This document shows, piece after piece, positions 60,901 to 64,000 of a DNA stretch of 64,000 bases (its first letter is position 1; every line of letters begins with the position of its first letter). This stretch comes from Calliopum simillimum (Eukaryota; Arthropoda; Insecta; Diptera; Lauxaniidae). Below the pieces are notes generated by a model. The model worked only from the letters and a program-made list of their open reading frames with translations. It did no database searches and was not told the origin of the DNA. Both the position numbers and the translations under genes were made by a program. Location: contig OX638368.1 of NCBI GenBank assembly GCA_951812925.1, positions 128,239,309-128,303,308 on the forward strand, in the 5' to 3' direction.

Positions 60901-63900
60901 TTGTTGTAAAATCAATGATGATGGCGGCGATCGAACGAAAACCCCACTTCGGGTTTGCGTTCAATGCGACAGCAGCGCTTTCAGTGTTGGCGGCCGTTAG
61001 CAAAAACGATTTGCTTGTGCCGTGCACACACGGTTTACGTTCTACGTAAACAGATGCAGATATCGTTTTTAAGAGTTTTTCGAACTTTTGAGTCGGTTTC
61101 AGAATGAATCTAAGTTTCGACCCTATCTAATGTATGTTCGAGAGGAATGTTGAAAATAAAAAAATTAAGGAAATCGGTGAACATTTTTTCCCTCTCCCGA
61201 CAACAAGGAAAAAAGTTGGGTAATATGTTCGAGAGAAATGTTAATGAGGAAAATAAAATGGGAATCTGCGAAAGTTTTTTCCACCTTCCAGGAACGAGGA
61301 AATTTTAATACTTCCATTTCTTTTGTTAATTAAAAAACTTAAAAAATAATAAGATCCCAGCTTGCCCATTTTCAATTTCATTTTGAAATTTGTTACACAT
61401 TTAAATGTTTTTTTAAAAAATTTTTGAAAAAGAACGAAGAGAATATCATTCACGGTGCTGAAATCAGCAGTTTAAATAAAACTTTGCTGAACTCGAAAAA
61501 TTGTTTTGTCTGGCGGTTCTTCGACTCAAAACTAACAACTTTTTCGTAATTGTTTTGTTGTTTTGAACAGATAATGATTTACATTAACTAGCTACCATCA
61601 AATCACGTGTCAAGTGGTTCTGTGGTGTGAGCTTACTGTTCTGTGTTTTTTGAGTAAAAACAACAACATAACAAAAAACAAGGCAAAATGCATAGGTAAA
61701 AAAACCAAAAAATTGTTGGTAGGTTGGTTTTCGATACGTTTCATATTTTTGAGCTAGGTTGTCCCGTCCAATTTTTTTCTGCCGACATTTTTCGCGGGGC
61801 GCGGGGAGTTGAATCTCCAAAACTCTTTACCCCTCGTATCTTTTGAATGGCTTGATAAAAAAAAAAAATTAAAATACAACGTAAAAATTTGGTTTGTCTT
61901 TTCGGGCCCACAGTTTGTCTTTACAGTTTACTGAAAAAACTGTAAAAACTACTAGGGCTTGCAATAAATTTTTACAGTTGCAAAAAGTTCAGAATAAATA
62001 CCCCTTTTTCCATAAAATTTCTAAATTAACCCCTCTTTAACGCTCGCAGTCACTTCATTTGGTTATGGGTGGCGCTCCAGCTGGCCCCGCTGGTACTGGC
62101 AAAACAGAAACAACCAAAGACTTGGGTCGTGCACTGGGTGTGATGGTGTATGTCTTCAATTGTTCAGAGCAAATGGACTACAAGTCATGTGGCAACATAT
62201 ACAAGGGACTCGCACAGACAGGCGCCTGGGGTTGTTTCGATGAATTCAATCGCATCTCTGTGGAGGTGCTGTCAGTTGTGGCGGTACAGGTGAAAACCAT
62301 ACAGGAGGCAATCAAAGTAAGTGTAAATGTAAACTGCCAAATGTGTGTTATCTTTCGTTTGCCATAAATTTTAAATTTCTCACTACTACTACACTCTCTT
62401 CACCCCTCTTTTGCCCTCTCTCATCGTTCATTTGTAGTTGCATAAACGTCAATTTGTATTTATGGGCGAATGCATCTCTCTCGTTCCATCCGTTGGCATT
62501 TTTATCACCATGAATCCTGGCTATGCTGGCCGCACCGAGTTGCCAGAGAATTTAAAAACACTTTTCCGACCATGTGCTATGATTGTGCCTGACTTTGCAT
62601 TGATATGTGAAATTATGCTCATGGCTGAGGGCTTCCAGGATGCGCGTCTGCTGGCGCGTAAATTCATCACGTTGTACACATTGTGCCGCGAGCTGTTGTC
62701 CAAGCAGGATCATTATGACTGGGGATTGCGTGCGATTAAATCAGTGCTGGTAGTAGCTGGAACGTTGAAGCGTGATGAACATAGTCGTCCAGAGGACCAG
62801 GTAGGTAATATTATGTCGTGGTTGACGCCATATTTTGTTGTTTTTATACAAAGCACTATTAAACCTTATTCGATTAAAAGTCAGATTTCTAATTTCCAAA
62901 CCAACACCTATTCTTAACAACGTTTACGCTTCCTTCCTTCCTAAAAAAAAAAAGTTATAATATCCAGCCCGTATACGGAGAAAAAAAAATAGCGTGTTCT
63001 ACTTTATTTCTAGTAAATTTTACTAGAATTTCAAGTCAATATTGTGAGAACCCCCGATAAAATAAATTTTACCTTTTTTAGTCAATTCAGTAAATTCAGA
63101 ATTTTCGAATTACCTTACAGTATAGTGGTTTTTAAAAAAATTTAAGTGATATTTACCTTGCTGTAAAACTCAAACCAAAAAAAAAGAAGAAACGAACTGA
63201 CCGCACTAGGACTCGAACCTGGGTCCTTCCGTGTGATAGATAGAAAAATATTATTTTTACTTACAATCACAACTTGTTAGACCTCTGCACCATTGACTTA
63301 TAGCTTTAACCATAATATTAATTCCCCCTTTTTTTTCTTCTACCAGGTACTAATGCGAGCTTTGCGTGACTTTAACATACCAAAAATCGTGACCGATGAT
63401 GTCTCTATATTTATGGGTCTCATTGGTGATTTATTTCCAGCCTTGGATGTACCACGGAAACGTGTATTTGATTTTGAAAAAACCATCAGGCGAGCTGTCA
63501 ATGAATTGAAATTACAGCCAGAAGAAGGTTTTCTCATGAAAGTCGTACAACTGCAAGAATTACTTGATGTAAGACATTCTGTCTTTATTGTCGGTAATGC
63601 GGGTACAGGAAAGACTAAAATCTGGCAAACACTACGTGAAACATATCGTACACAAAAATTGAAACCCATATGTCATGTTCTCAATCCCAAGGCGCTATCG
63701 AACGACGAACTTTTCGGTATTGTCAATCCAGCAACACGTGAATGGAAAGATGGTCTTTTTTCTTCCATTATGCGTGAACAGGCCAATATGCCACCGGGAA
63801 ATCCAAAATGGATTGTATTAGACGGTGATATCGATCCAATGTGGATTGAGAGTTTAAACACATTAATGGATGACAATAAAGTGTTGACACTGGCCAGCAA

Positions 63901-64000
63901 TGAGCGTATATCACTCAAGAAGGAAATGCGTTTGCTATTTGAGGTTGGACATCTTAAGGCTGCAACACCGGCAACGGTGTCGAGAGCGGGAATTTTATAT
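15791..64000 (+). CDS. Outer-arm axonemal dynein beta heavy chain, 5' part of gene (21 exons, 3' end beyond window)
   Basis: The product is the ATP-driven motor subunit of ciliary or sperm-flagellar outer dynein arms. The gene model is join(15791-15958, 25258-25920, 27806-27894, 32107-32805, 33718-33982, 34051-34251, 34321-34598, 34668-35242, 39996-40309, 40386-40489, 40960-41384, 41519-41733, 49376-49552, 49854-50228, 50285-50458, 53389-53661, 56820-57495, 57557-58311, 62050-62316, 62438-62800, 63347-64000). All junctions are GT-AG and in phase, giving 2570 codons without a stop. Seen: DHC tail to about residue 1600, linker, AAA1 P-loop GPAGTGKT (2154-2161) with Walker B CFDEFN, and AAA2 P-loop GNAGTGKT (2435-2442). 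The AAA1 and AAA2 text is typical of the DNAH9/11/17 class, not of cytoplasmic, gamma or inner-arm chains. In Drosophila this class holds kl-5 and Dhc93AB; I cannot separate them securely. The tail is over 200 residues longer than I would expect, because of low-complexity insertions. Stalk and later AAA domains lie outside the window. Confidence 0.95.
16840..18130. repeat. Degenerate minisatellite, about 65-bp unit, split by an insertion
   Basis: TGTGTCAATTGTC..CATTCGCTTGGAGTAGTTNCAAACTAGTTT-like units repeat from 16840 to 17150 and again from 17900 to 18130. The gap contains an inverted-repeat element (about 17215-17590). Confidence 0.7.
17215..17590. mobile_element. Probable foldback element inside minisatellite
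   Basis: AAGTGCGAAAAACGGGTTTT near 17230 pairs with AAACACAGTTTTTCGCACTT near 17560. A second pair (CTAGCTCATTTTCG and GCAAAAATGAGTTAAAG) lies within it. No target duplication identified. Confidence 0.5.
18511..19163. mobile_element. Foldback element of GGGCGTTATTTC repeats with 9-bp target duplication
   Basis: Begins GGCGTTAGGAAATAACGCCC and ends with the inverse, CCTAACGCC. An exact 9-bp duplication TGCAGGCCC flanks it (18502-18510, 19164-19172). The element is built from many copies of a 12-15 bp motif, AAATAACGCCCAAA, in one orientation on the left and the other on the right. A 9-bp duplication suggests Mutator-like mobilisation. Confidence 0.9.
20730..21400. mobile_element. Long inverted-repeat element (671 bp)
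   Basis: ACACAGGACCACAAA at the left and its inverse at the right bound two arms of nearly 290 bp. Landmarks TACCATACGGTATGG, CATCACCCTCAGATTTTGAG and TATCTC are present in opposite order in the two arms. No coding capacity. Confidence 0.88.
21590..21768. mobile_element. Short foldback MITE (copy 2, 179 bp)
   Basis: Same ends as 8776-8953, CCCAGTGTGCCAGACGGTTC and inverse, with a diverged centre. Confidence 0.88.
22105..22895. mobile_element. Repeat element with CCCAAAGGGAAAA-type ends and tRNA-like boxes
   Basis: Left GTTCCCAAAGGGAAAAGAA and right TTTTTCCTCTTGGGTA are inverted. On the - strand, 22755-22790 reads CGGGTTCGAACCTAG (B-box) then a T-run; 22340-22440 has a second tRNA-like segment with GTGGTCTAAT. 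A related fragment is at 11705-11860. Confidence 0.5.
23852..24260 (-). repeat. tRNA-like (SINE-like) repeat family copy
   Basis: On the - strand the order is A-box TTAGTGGTGTAGAGGTCTAA, about 60 bp, then B-box GGGTTCAAATGC and a T-rich tract. It shares its whole layout with 13868, 30960 and 62974 copies. Confidence 0.7.
25258..25920 (+). CDS. Dynein heavy chain exon 2 (residues 57-277)
   Basis: The acceptor TTTTCCAG is followed by the family segment [17 protein letters not shown] and HPGGHLIP. A low-complexity insertion of about 110 residues follows (about 86-197, rich in Gly, Ala, Thr, Val and Pro, with NNNN, GGGGGG and PLPPPSSS runs). Conserved tail sequence resumes at FFVRCQ and runs to [19 protein letters not shown]. 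Donor GAG|GTAAGT, phase 0. The insertion stays in frame and the flanks are conserved, so it is coding rather than an unspliced intron as far as I can tell. Confidence 0.93.
25921..27805 (+). other. Intron 2 (1.9 kb), two-thirds hexamer satellite
   Basis: The donor is GTAAGT and the acceptor TATTTACAG. The middle is the 26071-27334 hexamer array. The 27335-27400 flank still shows decayed hexamers (TCTTGGTCTTAGCAAG and similar). The rest is AT-rich, with a (GTT)n run near 27690. Confidence 0.88.
26071..27334 (+). repeat. Satellite array (GTCTTG)n / (AAGACC)n, about 210 units
   Basis: This is a continuous 6-bp tandem array of about 1.26 kb. I found one interruption, at about 27082-27085, where CTTGGT reads CTCTGT. 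The array abuts a short TG run on the 5' side and fades into degenerate copies on the 3' side. No frame of the unit contains a stop, so every reading frame is open; this is an artefact of the unit, not a gene. It lies wholly inside intron 2. The unit resembles the AAGAC and AAGAG satellites known from Drosophila Y chromosomes. Confidence 0.99.
27806..27894 (+). CDS. Dynein heavy chain exon 3 (residues 278-307), 89 bp
   Basis: It starts after TTTACAG with [14 protein letters not shown], matching the V-K-G-K-T segment that follows the ...L-E-x junction in the family, and ends AAAGG|GTAAGT in phase 2. Exon 4 supplies the missing base. Satellite arrays lie about 470 bp upstream and 730 bp downstream. 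Confidence 0.88.
28624..30207 (+). repeat. Satellite array (ATACG)n, about 317 units
   Basis: This is a 5-bp tandem array of about 1.58 kb. Variants are rare and clustered: ACAACACG near 28634, 28988, 29008 and 29028, ATATG at about 28798, ACAATACG at about 28953, and GATGCG near 30076 and 30121. The long frames it generates, (IRYDT)n and (VSYRI)n, are artefacts of a stop-free pentamer. Confidence 0.99.
30960..31290 (-). repeat. tRNA-like (SINE-like) repeat family copy
   Basis: - strand A-box TGTGGTGTAGAGGTCTAATG and B-box CCGGTTCGAATCCTAGGG followed by runs of T. Left end appears truncated. Confidence 0.7.
32107..32805 (+). CDS. Dynein heavy chain exon 4 (residues 307-540)
   Basis: Only the acceptor at 32105-32106 fits exon 3 in phase (GG|T). 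It encodes tail sequence [20 protein letters not shown], then a Thr/Ala/His-rich insertion (about 338-380), then the conserved blocks [20 protein letters not shown] and [20 protein letters not shown]. These are DHC_N1 (tail) signatures. Donor AA|GTAAGT, phase 2. Confidence 0.95.
32983..33437. mobile_element. Foldback element in intron 4 (455 bp)
   Basis: ATACATGTCATCCGGATTTT at the left pairs with the inverse of ATACGTGTCTTCCGGATTTT at the right. Pairing continues through TTTTTTAATCGGTCTNTGAAG and further inward for about 200 bp. Non-coding. Confidence 0.85.
33718..33982 (+). CDS. Dynein heavy chain exon 5 (residues 540-628)
   Basis: The acceptor is CTTACAG. It encodes tail sequence [11 protein letters not shown], then [20 protein letters not shown] and [17 protein letters not shown], matching the V-E-x-x-G-x-R-G block of beta chains. 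Donor CAG|GTAAGA, phase 0. Intron 5 is 68 bp. Confidence 0.95.
34051..34251 (+). CDS. Dynein heavy chain exon 6 (residues 629-695)
   Basis: It runs from [12 protein letters not shown] to [21 protein letters not shown]. The R-L-G-T-x-x-x-x-A-F motif is conserved in the tail of beta chains. Both flanking introns are short (68 and 69 bp) with standard sites. Confidence 0.95.
34321..34598 (+). CDS. Dynein heavy chain exon 7 (residues 696-788)
   Basis: Acceptor TGCTTTCAG. Encodes [16 protein letters not shown] and [20 protein letters not shown], the P-x-x-K-N-x-P-x-x-x-G-x-x-W segment shared by axonemal heavy-chain tails. Ends GATTT|GTAAGT in phase 2; intron 7 is 69 bp. Confidence 0.96.
34668..35242 (+). 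CDS. Dynein heavy chain exon 8 (residues 788-980)
   Basis: Tail segment running through [39 protein letters not shown] and [15 protein letters not shown]. The I-N-F-x-P-E/Q-L-x-x-x-L-K-E motif and the T-L-T/N-W block are family signatures. It carries a modest extra loop (about 885-910). Donor TATG|GTAAGT, phase 1. Confidence 0.96.
36099..37341 (+). mobile_element. Degenerate mariner element (about 1.24 kb)
   Basis: Terminal repeats AGGTGTAGTAAAAAGTAATC and the inverse of AGGAGTAGTAAAAAATAATC match apart from two bases over about 28 bp. TA flanks both sides (36097-36098, 37342-37343). Length is normal for mariner. Transposase remnant inside on the + strand. Confidence 0.92.
36284..37262 (+). 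pseudogene. Mariner transposase pseudogene
   Basis: In several frames: [20 protein letters not shown] (N-terminal HTH), [41 protein letters not shown] (second catalytic Asp) and [15 protein letters not shown] (third Asp of the DD34D triad), ending at [11 protein letters not shown]. At least three frameshifts (near 36475, 36560 and 36890-37030) kill it. Confidence 0.9.
37351..38916. mobile_element. TIR element with GTCAGGGTTGGGCCAC repeats (about 1.57 kb with insert)
   Basis: GAATGTCGTCAGGGTTGGGC at the left pairs with the inverse at the right. The motif GTCAGGGTTGGGCCAC recurs at 37533 and inverted at 38563, 38590 and 38893. A basic 70-codon frame on the - strand (38270-38482, with [13 protein letters not shown]) may be a transposase tail remnant. 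An RTE fragment is nested in it. Target duplication not evident. Confidence 0.75.
37712..38130 (+). mobile_element. 5'-truncated RTE-type fragment (copy 2)
   Basis: Same sequence as the 3' part of copy 1 ([40 protein letters not shown]). A perfect 15-bp duplication AACTTTTTGTGAGAT flanks it (37697-37711, 38131-38145). CATA repeats form its 3' tail. Confidence 0.92.
39190..39680. repeat. Minisatellite in intron 8, 103-123-bp unit, about 4.5 copies
   Basis: The anchor AAAACGAAGAATATCTAG occurs near 39205, 39314, 39427, 39550 and 39653. Each unit has GGGACACYCGAAGG, CAAGCTTTA and TTGATTCAT-like blocks. Units are diverged. Confidence 0.88.
39996..40309 (+). CDS. Dynein heavy chain exon 9 (residues 980-1084)
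   Basis: Acceptor CCATTAG; G|AT restores Asp after exon 8. It encodes a charged, probably helical tail segment, [20 protein letters not shown] through [18 protein letters not shown] to [12 protein letters not shown]. Position and length fit the coiled tail region after the T-L-x-W block. Donor GAG|GTAAGA, phase 0; intron 9 is 76 bp. Confidence 0.9.
40386..40489 (+). CDS. Dynein heavy chain exon 10 (residues 1085-1119), 104 bp
   Basis: Acceptor TTTTATTAG. Encodes [20 protein letters not shown] and ends ...QSMKI with AG|GTTTAG as donor. The donor is weak, but its phase (2) fits the only sensible acceptor of exon 11 and yields ...[12 protein letters not shown]. Position corresponds to the W/Y-x-x-Y-x-x-x-I-D/V-x-L-I tail segment. 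Confidence 0.78.
40960..41384 (+). CDS. Dynein heavy chain exon 11 (residues 1119-1261)
   Basis: Acceptor CCATTTTGTAG, phase-matched to exon 10. Encodes [20 protein letters not shown], the conserved P-x-F-x-x-x-L-x-L-x-x-x-x-I-x-F-x-P-S-x-E/D block, then [15 protein letters not shown] variable acidic then basic/Thr-rich stretch fills about 1205-1260 (VEEQQ...TTTTTM). Donor AACG|GTGAGT, phase 1. The frame is also open for about 220 bp upstream of the acceptor. Confidence 0.9.
41519..41733 (+). CDS. Dynein heavy chain exon 12 (residues 1261-1332)
   Basis: Acceptor CGCTATAG. Encodes [19 protein letters not shown], then [19 protein letters not shown], matching the F-x-x-Y-x-Y-L-x-x-x-D/E-x-x-x-x-L block. 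Ends GAA|GTAAGT, phase 0. Confidence 0.93.
42137..42779. mobile_element. Foldback element with 15-bp CGTTGCATCATTCTC repeats
   Basis: CAACATTTCGTCA begins it and TGACGAAATGTTG ends it. The left arm has about four tandem 15-bp units; the right arm has inverted ones (GGAGAATGATGAAAC). A further inner pair is GGTTGCCACTTG (42358) and CAAGTGGCAACC (42613). Confidence 0.85.
43459..44300. mobile_element. Long inverted-repeat element in intron 12 (about 840 bp)
   Basis: ACTAGGGTGGTC and its inverse GACCACCCTAGT bound two arms that share CATATGG, GCACTTTAAATCAAG and GGCTATTCAAT-type landmarks in inverse order. Layout resembles the 20730 element but the sequence differs. Confidence 0.82.
45950..47470 (-). 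pseudogene. Degraded non-LTR retrotransposon: RT end, RNase H, Cys motif
   Basis: Reading the - strand: [36 protein letters not shown] (RT thumb region), then a connection with [20 protein letters not shown], then a broken RNase H block ([37 protein letters not shown]), then [20 protein letters not shown]. RNase H after RT indicates the I/R1/LOA group. Stops and frameshifts throughout. Confidence 0.88.
48234..48936. repeat. Element with ATACCCTACAC ends (703 bp)
   Basis: Bounded by ATACCCTACACCC and TGTGTAGGGTAT. Contains a GGCT run (48369-48390) and direct repeats with GACAAGAGGGCGTGG. Shares an internal block with 60240-60490 in the opposite orientation. Confidence 0.65.
49376..49552 (+). 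CDS. Dynein heavy chain exon 13 (residues 1333-1391)
   Basis: Found by homology because it is under 60 codons. Encodes [14 protein letters not shown], then [20 protein letters not shown] and W-A-N-L-F-K-H-W-L. This matches the I-D-x-x-E-x-L, G-W-x-x-I-D-I-x-P-x-K-x-x-L-L-N and W-x-x-L-F-K blocks of the tail-linker region. Acceptor TTTAG, donor CAG|GTGAGT, phase 0 at both ends. Confidence 0.95.
49854..50228 (+). CDS. Dynein heavy chain exon 14 (residues 1392-1516)
   Basis: Encodes [20 protein letters not shown], then [20 protein letters not shown] and [19 protein letters not shown], corresponding to the F-x-P-L-K-x-x-I-x-L-L-K-x-Y and P-x-x-W-x-x-L/I-K blocks. The acceptor is a tandem TAGAAG, so the first Lys may be included or skipped. 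Donor GCG|GTAAGT, phase 0. Confidence 0.95.
50285..50458 (+). CDS. Dynein heavy chain exon 15 (residues 1517-1574)
   Basis: Encodes [20 protein letters not shown] through ASEVKRIK. Intron 14 would be only 56 bp and its acceptor (ATCAAAAG) has no pyrimidine tract. The start is chosen because it is phase 0 and because KFPNIA|FFLVPC...Y-E aligns in length with the family's K-F-x-x-x-A-P-F-x-F segment. An alternative in-phase AG at 50338 would delete 18 residues. Confidence 0.78.
50663..51531. mobile_element. TIR element, CAGGCATGTCG ends (869 bp)
   Basis: CAGGCATGTCGTAGAATCC at the left pairs with GGATTCTGCGACATGCCTG at the right. Near both ends there are several GAATCGGATTT/AAATCCGAT-type motifs. 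AGTTAT occurs just outside each end but offset, so the target duplication is uncertain. No coding content recognised. Confidence 0.8.
52258..52385 (-). pseudogene. RNase H C-terminal fragment of a non-LTR element
   Basis: The - strand reads [20 protein letters not shown] then [10 protein letters not shown] and a stop. W-V-P-x-H-x-G-x-x-G-N-E-x-A is the third RNase HI motif; the final catalytic Asp appears changed to Ala. Confidence 0.7.
53389..53661 (+). CDS. Dynein heavy chain exon 16 (residues 1575-1665)
   Basis: Encodes [20 protein letters not shown], then [20 protein letters not shown] and [16 protein letters not shown]. This is the start of the linker (DHC_N2): L-W-D, W-x-x-T-P-W, A-I-x-x-R-H-W are standard. 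Two donors lie 9 bp apart (CAG|GTGACG and AAG|GTGAGT). The second is stronger and gives the family's Q-x-T-x-x-S-F across the junction. Confidence 0.96.
54772..55658. mobile_element. Pogo-like TIR element, copy B (887 bp)
   Basis: Same family as copy A: left GGGGAAGAGTGCCACCTGCG, right CACACCCGGTACTCTATCTC, TA at 54770-54771 and 55659-55660. The motif GGTTCGGGTGTGGGCACC recurs near 55140. It lacks the coding remnants of copy A. Confidence 0.82.
56264..56426. mobile_element. Short TIR element, GACCGGGTCGAAATTTAG ends (163 bp)
   Basis: TAGACCGGGTCGAAATTTAG at the left, TTGACCCGGTCTA at the right. Internal ACTCAAAAGTTAGAAGGACT is shared with 59595-61129, which is the long form. Confidence 0.75.
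56820..57495 (+). CDS. Dynein heavy chain exon 17, linker (residues 1666-1891)
   Basis: Linker domain. [20 protein letters not shown] and [16 protein letters not shown] begin it; [33 protein letters not shown] and [20 protein letters not shown] are near-diagnostic DHC_N2 motifs. The linker is the mechanical element that swings over the AAA ring. Ends SN-G|GTAAGG in phase 1; intron 17 is 61 bp. Confidence 0.98.
57557..58311 (+). CDS. Dynein heavy chain exon 18, linker end and AAA1 entry (residues 1891-2142)
   Basis: Acceptor ATCATAG. Encodes [73 protein letters not shown] and [20 protein letters not shown], the invariant passage into AAA1. About a dozen extra mostly acidic residues ([10 protein letters not shown]) lie between RHRWDD and CFANICDA. 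Donor CAG|GTAATT, phase 0. Confidence 0.98.
59230..59299. other. Perfect 22-bp-arm hairpin
   Basis: 59230-59251 (TTTCGACCCGGCTGGGACAA core) is perfectly inverted at 59278-59299, with a 26-bp loop containing CATA repeats. Weaker pairing extends outward (TTTTAA). It could be a tiny foldback transposon or an expressed hairpin; nothing decides between them. Confidence 0.9.
59595..61129. mobile_element. TIR element, long form of the 56264 family (1.5 kb)
   Basis: TAGACCGGTTCGATTTTGTA at the left, TTTCGACCCTATCTA at the right; ACTCAAAAGTTAGAAGGACT just inside the left end is inverted just inside the right end. Contains a nested dispersed repeat (about 60050-60496) and a 113-codon - strand frame (60574-60915) of unknown nature. 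Confidence 0.7.
60050..60496. repeat. ATACCCTACACC family copy with GGTCTT/AAGACC cluster
   Basis: Ends CGGGTGTAGGGTAT. Shares CATGGCTATATCAACTCAGG and the AGGACAAAGTGAATATA block with other copies. 60071-60200 holds eight or so TTGGTCTT or AAGACCAAG motifs in both orientations. Confidence 0.7.
62050..62316 (+). CDS. Dynein heavy chain exon 19, AAA1 ATPase core (residues 2143-2231)
   Basis: Main ATP hydrolysis site. Walker A GPAGTGKT is at 62083-62106 and Walker B CFDEFN follows (residues 2204-2209), both intact. The text [19 protein letters not shown] with [19 protein letters not shown] is typical of outer-arm beta chains. The key Lys, Asp and Glu are present, so the motor site looks functional. 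Donor AAA|GTAAGT. Confidence 0.99.
62438..62800 (+). CDS. Dynein heavy chain exon 20, AAA1 sensor region (residues 2232-2352)
   Basis: Contains [20 protein letters not shown] (sensor-1 loop), [27 protein letters not shown] and [20 protein letters not shown] (sensor-2 region), all intact. Acceptor TTTGTAG, donor CAG|GTAGGT, phase 0. Intron 19 is 121 bp. Confidence 0.99.
62801..63346 (+). other. Intron 20 (546 bp), mostly a tRNA-like element copy
   Basis: 62974-63305 is a member of the repeat family with tRNA-like promoter boxes (see its entry). The acceptor is a strong TTTTTTCTTCTACCAG. Confidence 0.9.
62974..63305 (-). repeat. tRNA-like (SINE-like) repeat family copy in intron 20
   Basis: - strand A-box GGTGCAGAGGTCTAAC and B-box AGGTTCGAGTCCTAG. 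It begins TACGGAGAAAAAAAAATAG on the + strand like the 23852 copy. Uninterrupted, so it serves as an empty-site reference for the 13868 copy. Confidence 0.75.
63347..64000 (+). CDS. Dynein heavy chain exon 21, AAA2 (residues 2353-2570), open at window end
   Basis: Begins [18 protein letters not shown] and [15 protein letters not shown]. The AAA2 P-loop GNAGTGKT is at residues 2435-2442, followed by [20 protein letters not shown] and Walker B-like [18 protein letters not shown]. It ends [13 protein letters not shown] exactly at the window edge with no donor or stop. AAA2 in dyneins binds ATP structurally. Confidence 0.99.

Larger units (their letters stand above)
58312..62049 (+). other. Intron 18 (3.7 kb)
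   Basis: Contains a 22-bp-arm hairpin (59230-59299), a 1.5-kb TIR element (59595-61129) and inside it a dispersed-repeat copy with a GGTCTT/AAGACC cluster (60071-60200). 58312-59225 and 61130-62049 are AT-rich with no gene seen. Acceptor CGCTCGCAG. Confidence 0.85.

Noticed and set aside
15791..64000. Dynein pseudogene
   Set aside because: 2570 codons stay open over 21 exons with intact splice phases, Walker A and Walker B motifs. Only two splice sites are weak.
15791..64000. Cytoplasmic dynein, gamma outer-arm or inner-arm heavy chain
   Set aside because: The AAA1-AAA2 text (for example [20 protein letters not shown] and [14 protein letters not shown]) fits the beta DNAH9/11/17 class better than those classes as I know them.

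Overview
This is eukaryotic DNA, most likely from a higher fly (Brachycera). The evidence is AT-rich sequence, many 56-76 bp introns with GTAAGT-type donors, a CAAA-ATG start context, and a dense load of mariner, hAT, Harbinger, pogo-like and non-LTR remnants. Genus cannot be fixed from the sequence, and no chromosome assignment is possible from the window alone.

One real host gene fills most of the window. It is the 5' part of an axonemal outer-arm dynein beta heavy chain (DNAH9/11/17 class; in Drosophila the class holds kl-5 and Dhc93AB). I can trace 21 exons on the + strand from the start codon at 15791 to the window edge at 64000, where the last exon is still open. The exon phases match at all 20 junctions and give 2570 uninterrupted codons: N-terminal tail, linker, AAA1 (Walker A and B) and most of AAA2. 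Several exons were too short for a simple ORF scan: exon 1 (56 codons, 9.3 kb upstream of exon 2), exon 3 (89 bp), exon 10 (104 bp), exon 13 (177 bp) and exon 15 (174 bp).

The unusual part is the intron architecture. Exons sit in tight clusters (introns of 56-134 bp) separated by introns of 1.9-9.3 kb. Introns 2 and 3, on either side of the 89-bp exon 3, hold two nearly pure satellite arrays: about 1.26 kb of a hexamer (AAGACC on the - strand) and about 1.58 kb of a pentamer (ATACG). This closely resembles the Y-loop fertility genes of Drosophila (kl-5, kl-3, ORY), whose introns carry short satellites such as AAGAC. Whether this gene is Y-linked or autosomal cannot be told from the window.

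Layout: 1-15600 is intergenic or upstream DNA made of nested transposon remnants and tandem repeats, with no host gene I can support. 15600-15958 is the putative 5' region and exon 1. 15959-25257 is intron 1 (minisatellite, a Mutator-like foldback with a 9-bp target duplication, other inverted-repeat elements). 25258-32106 is exons 2-4 with the two satellites. 32107-35242 is a compact exon cluster. Introns 8, 12, 15, 16 and 18 carry a degenerate mariner, RTE and RNase H-bearing non-LTR fragments, and several inverted-repeat elements. The window ends inside exon 21, in AAA2.
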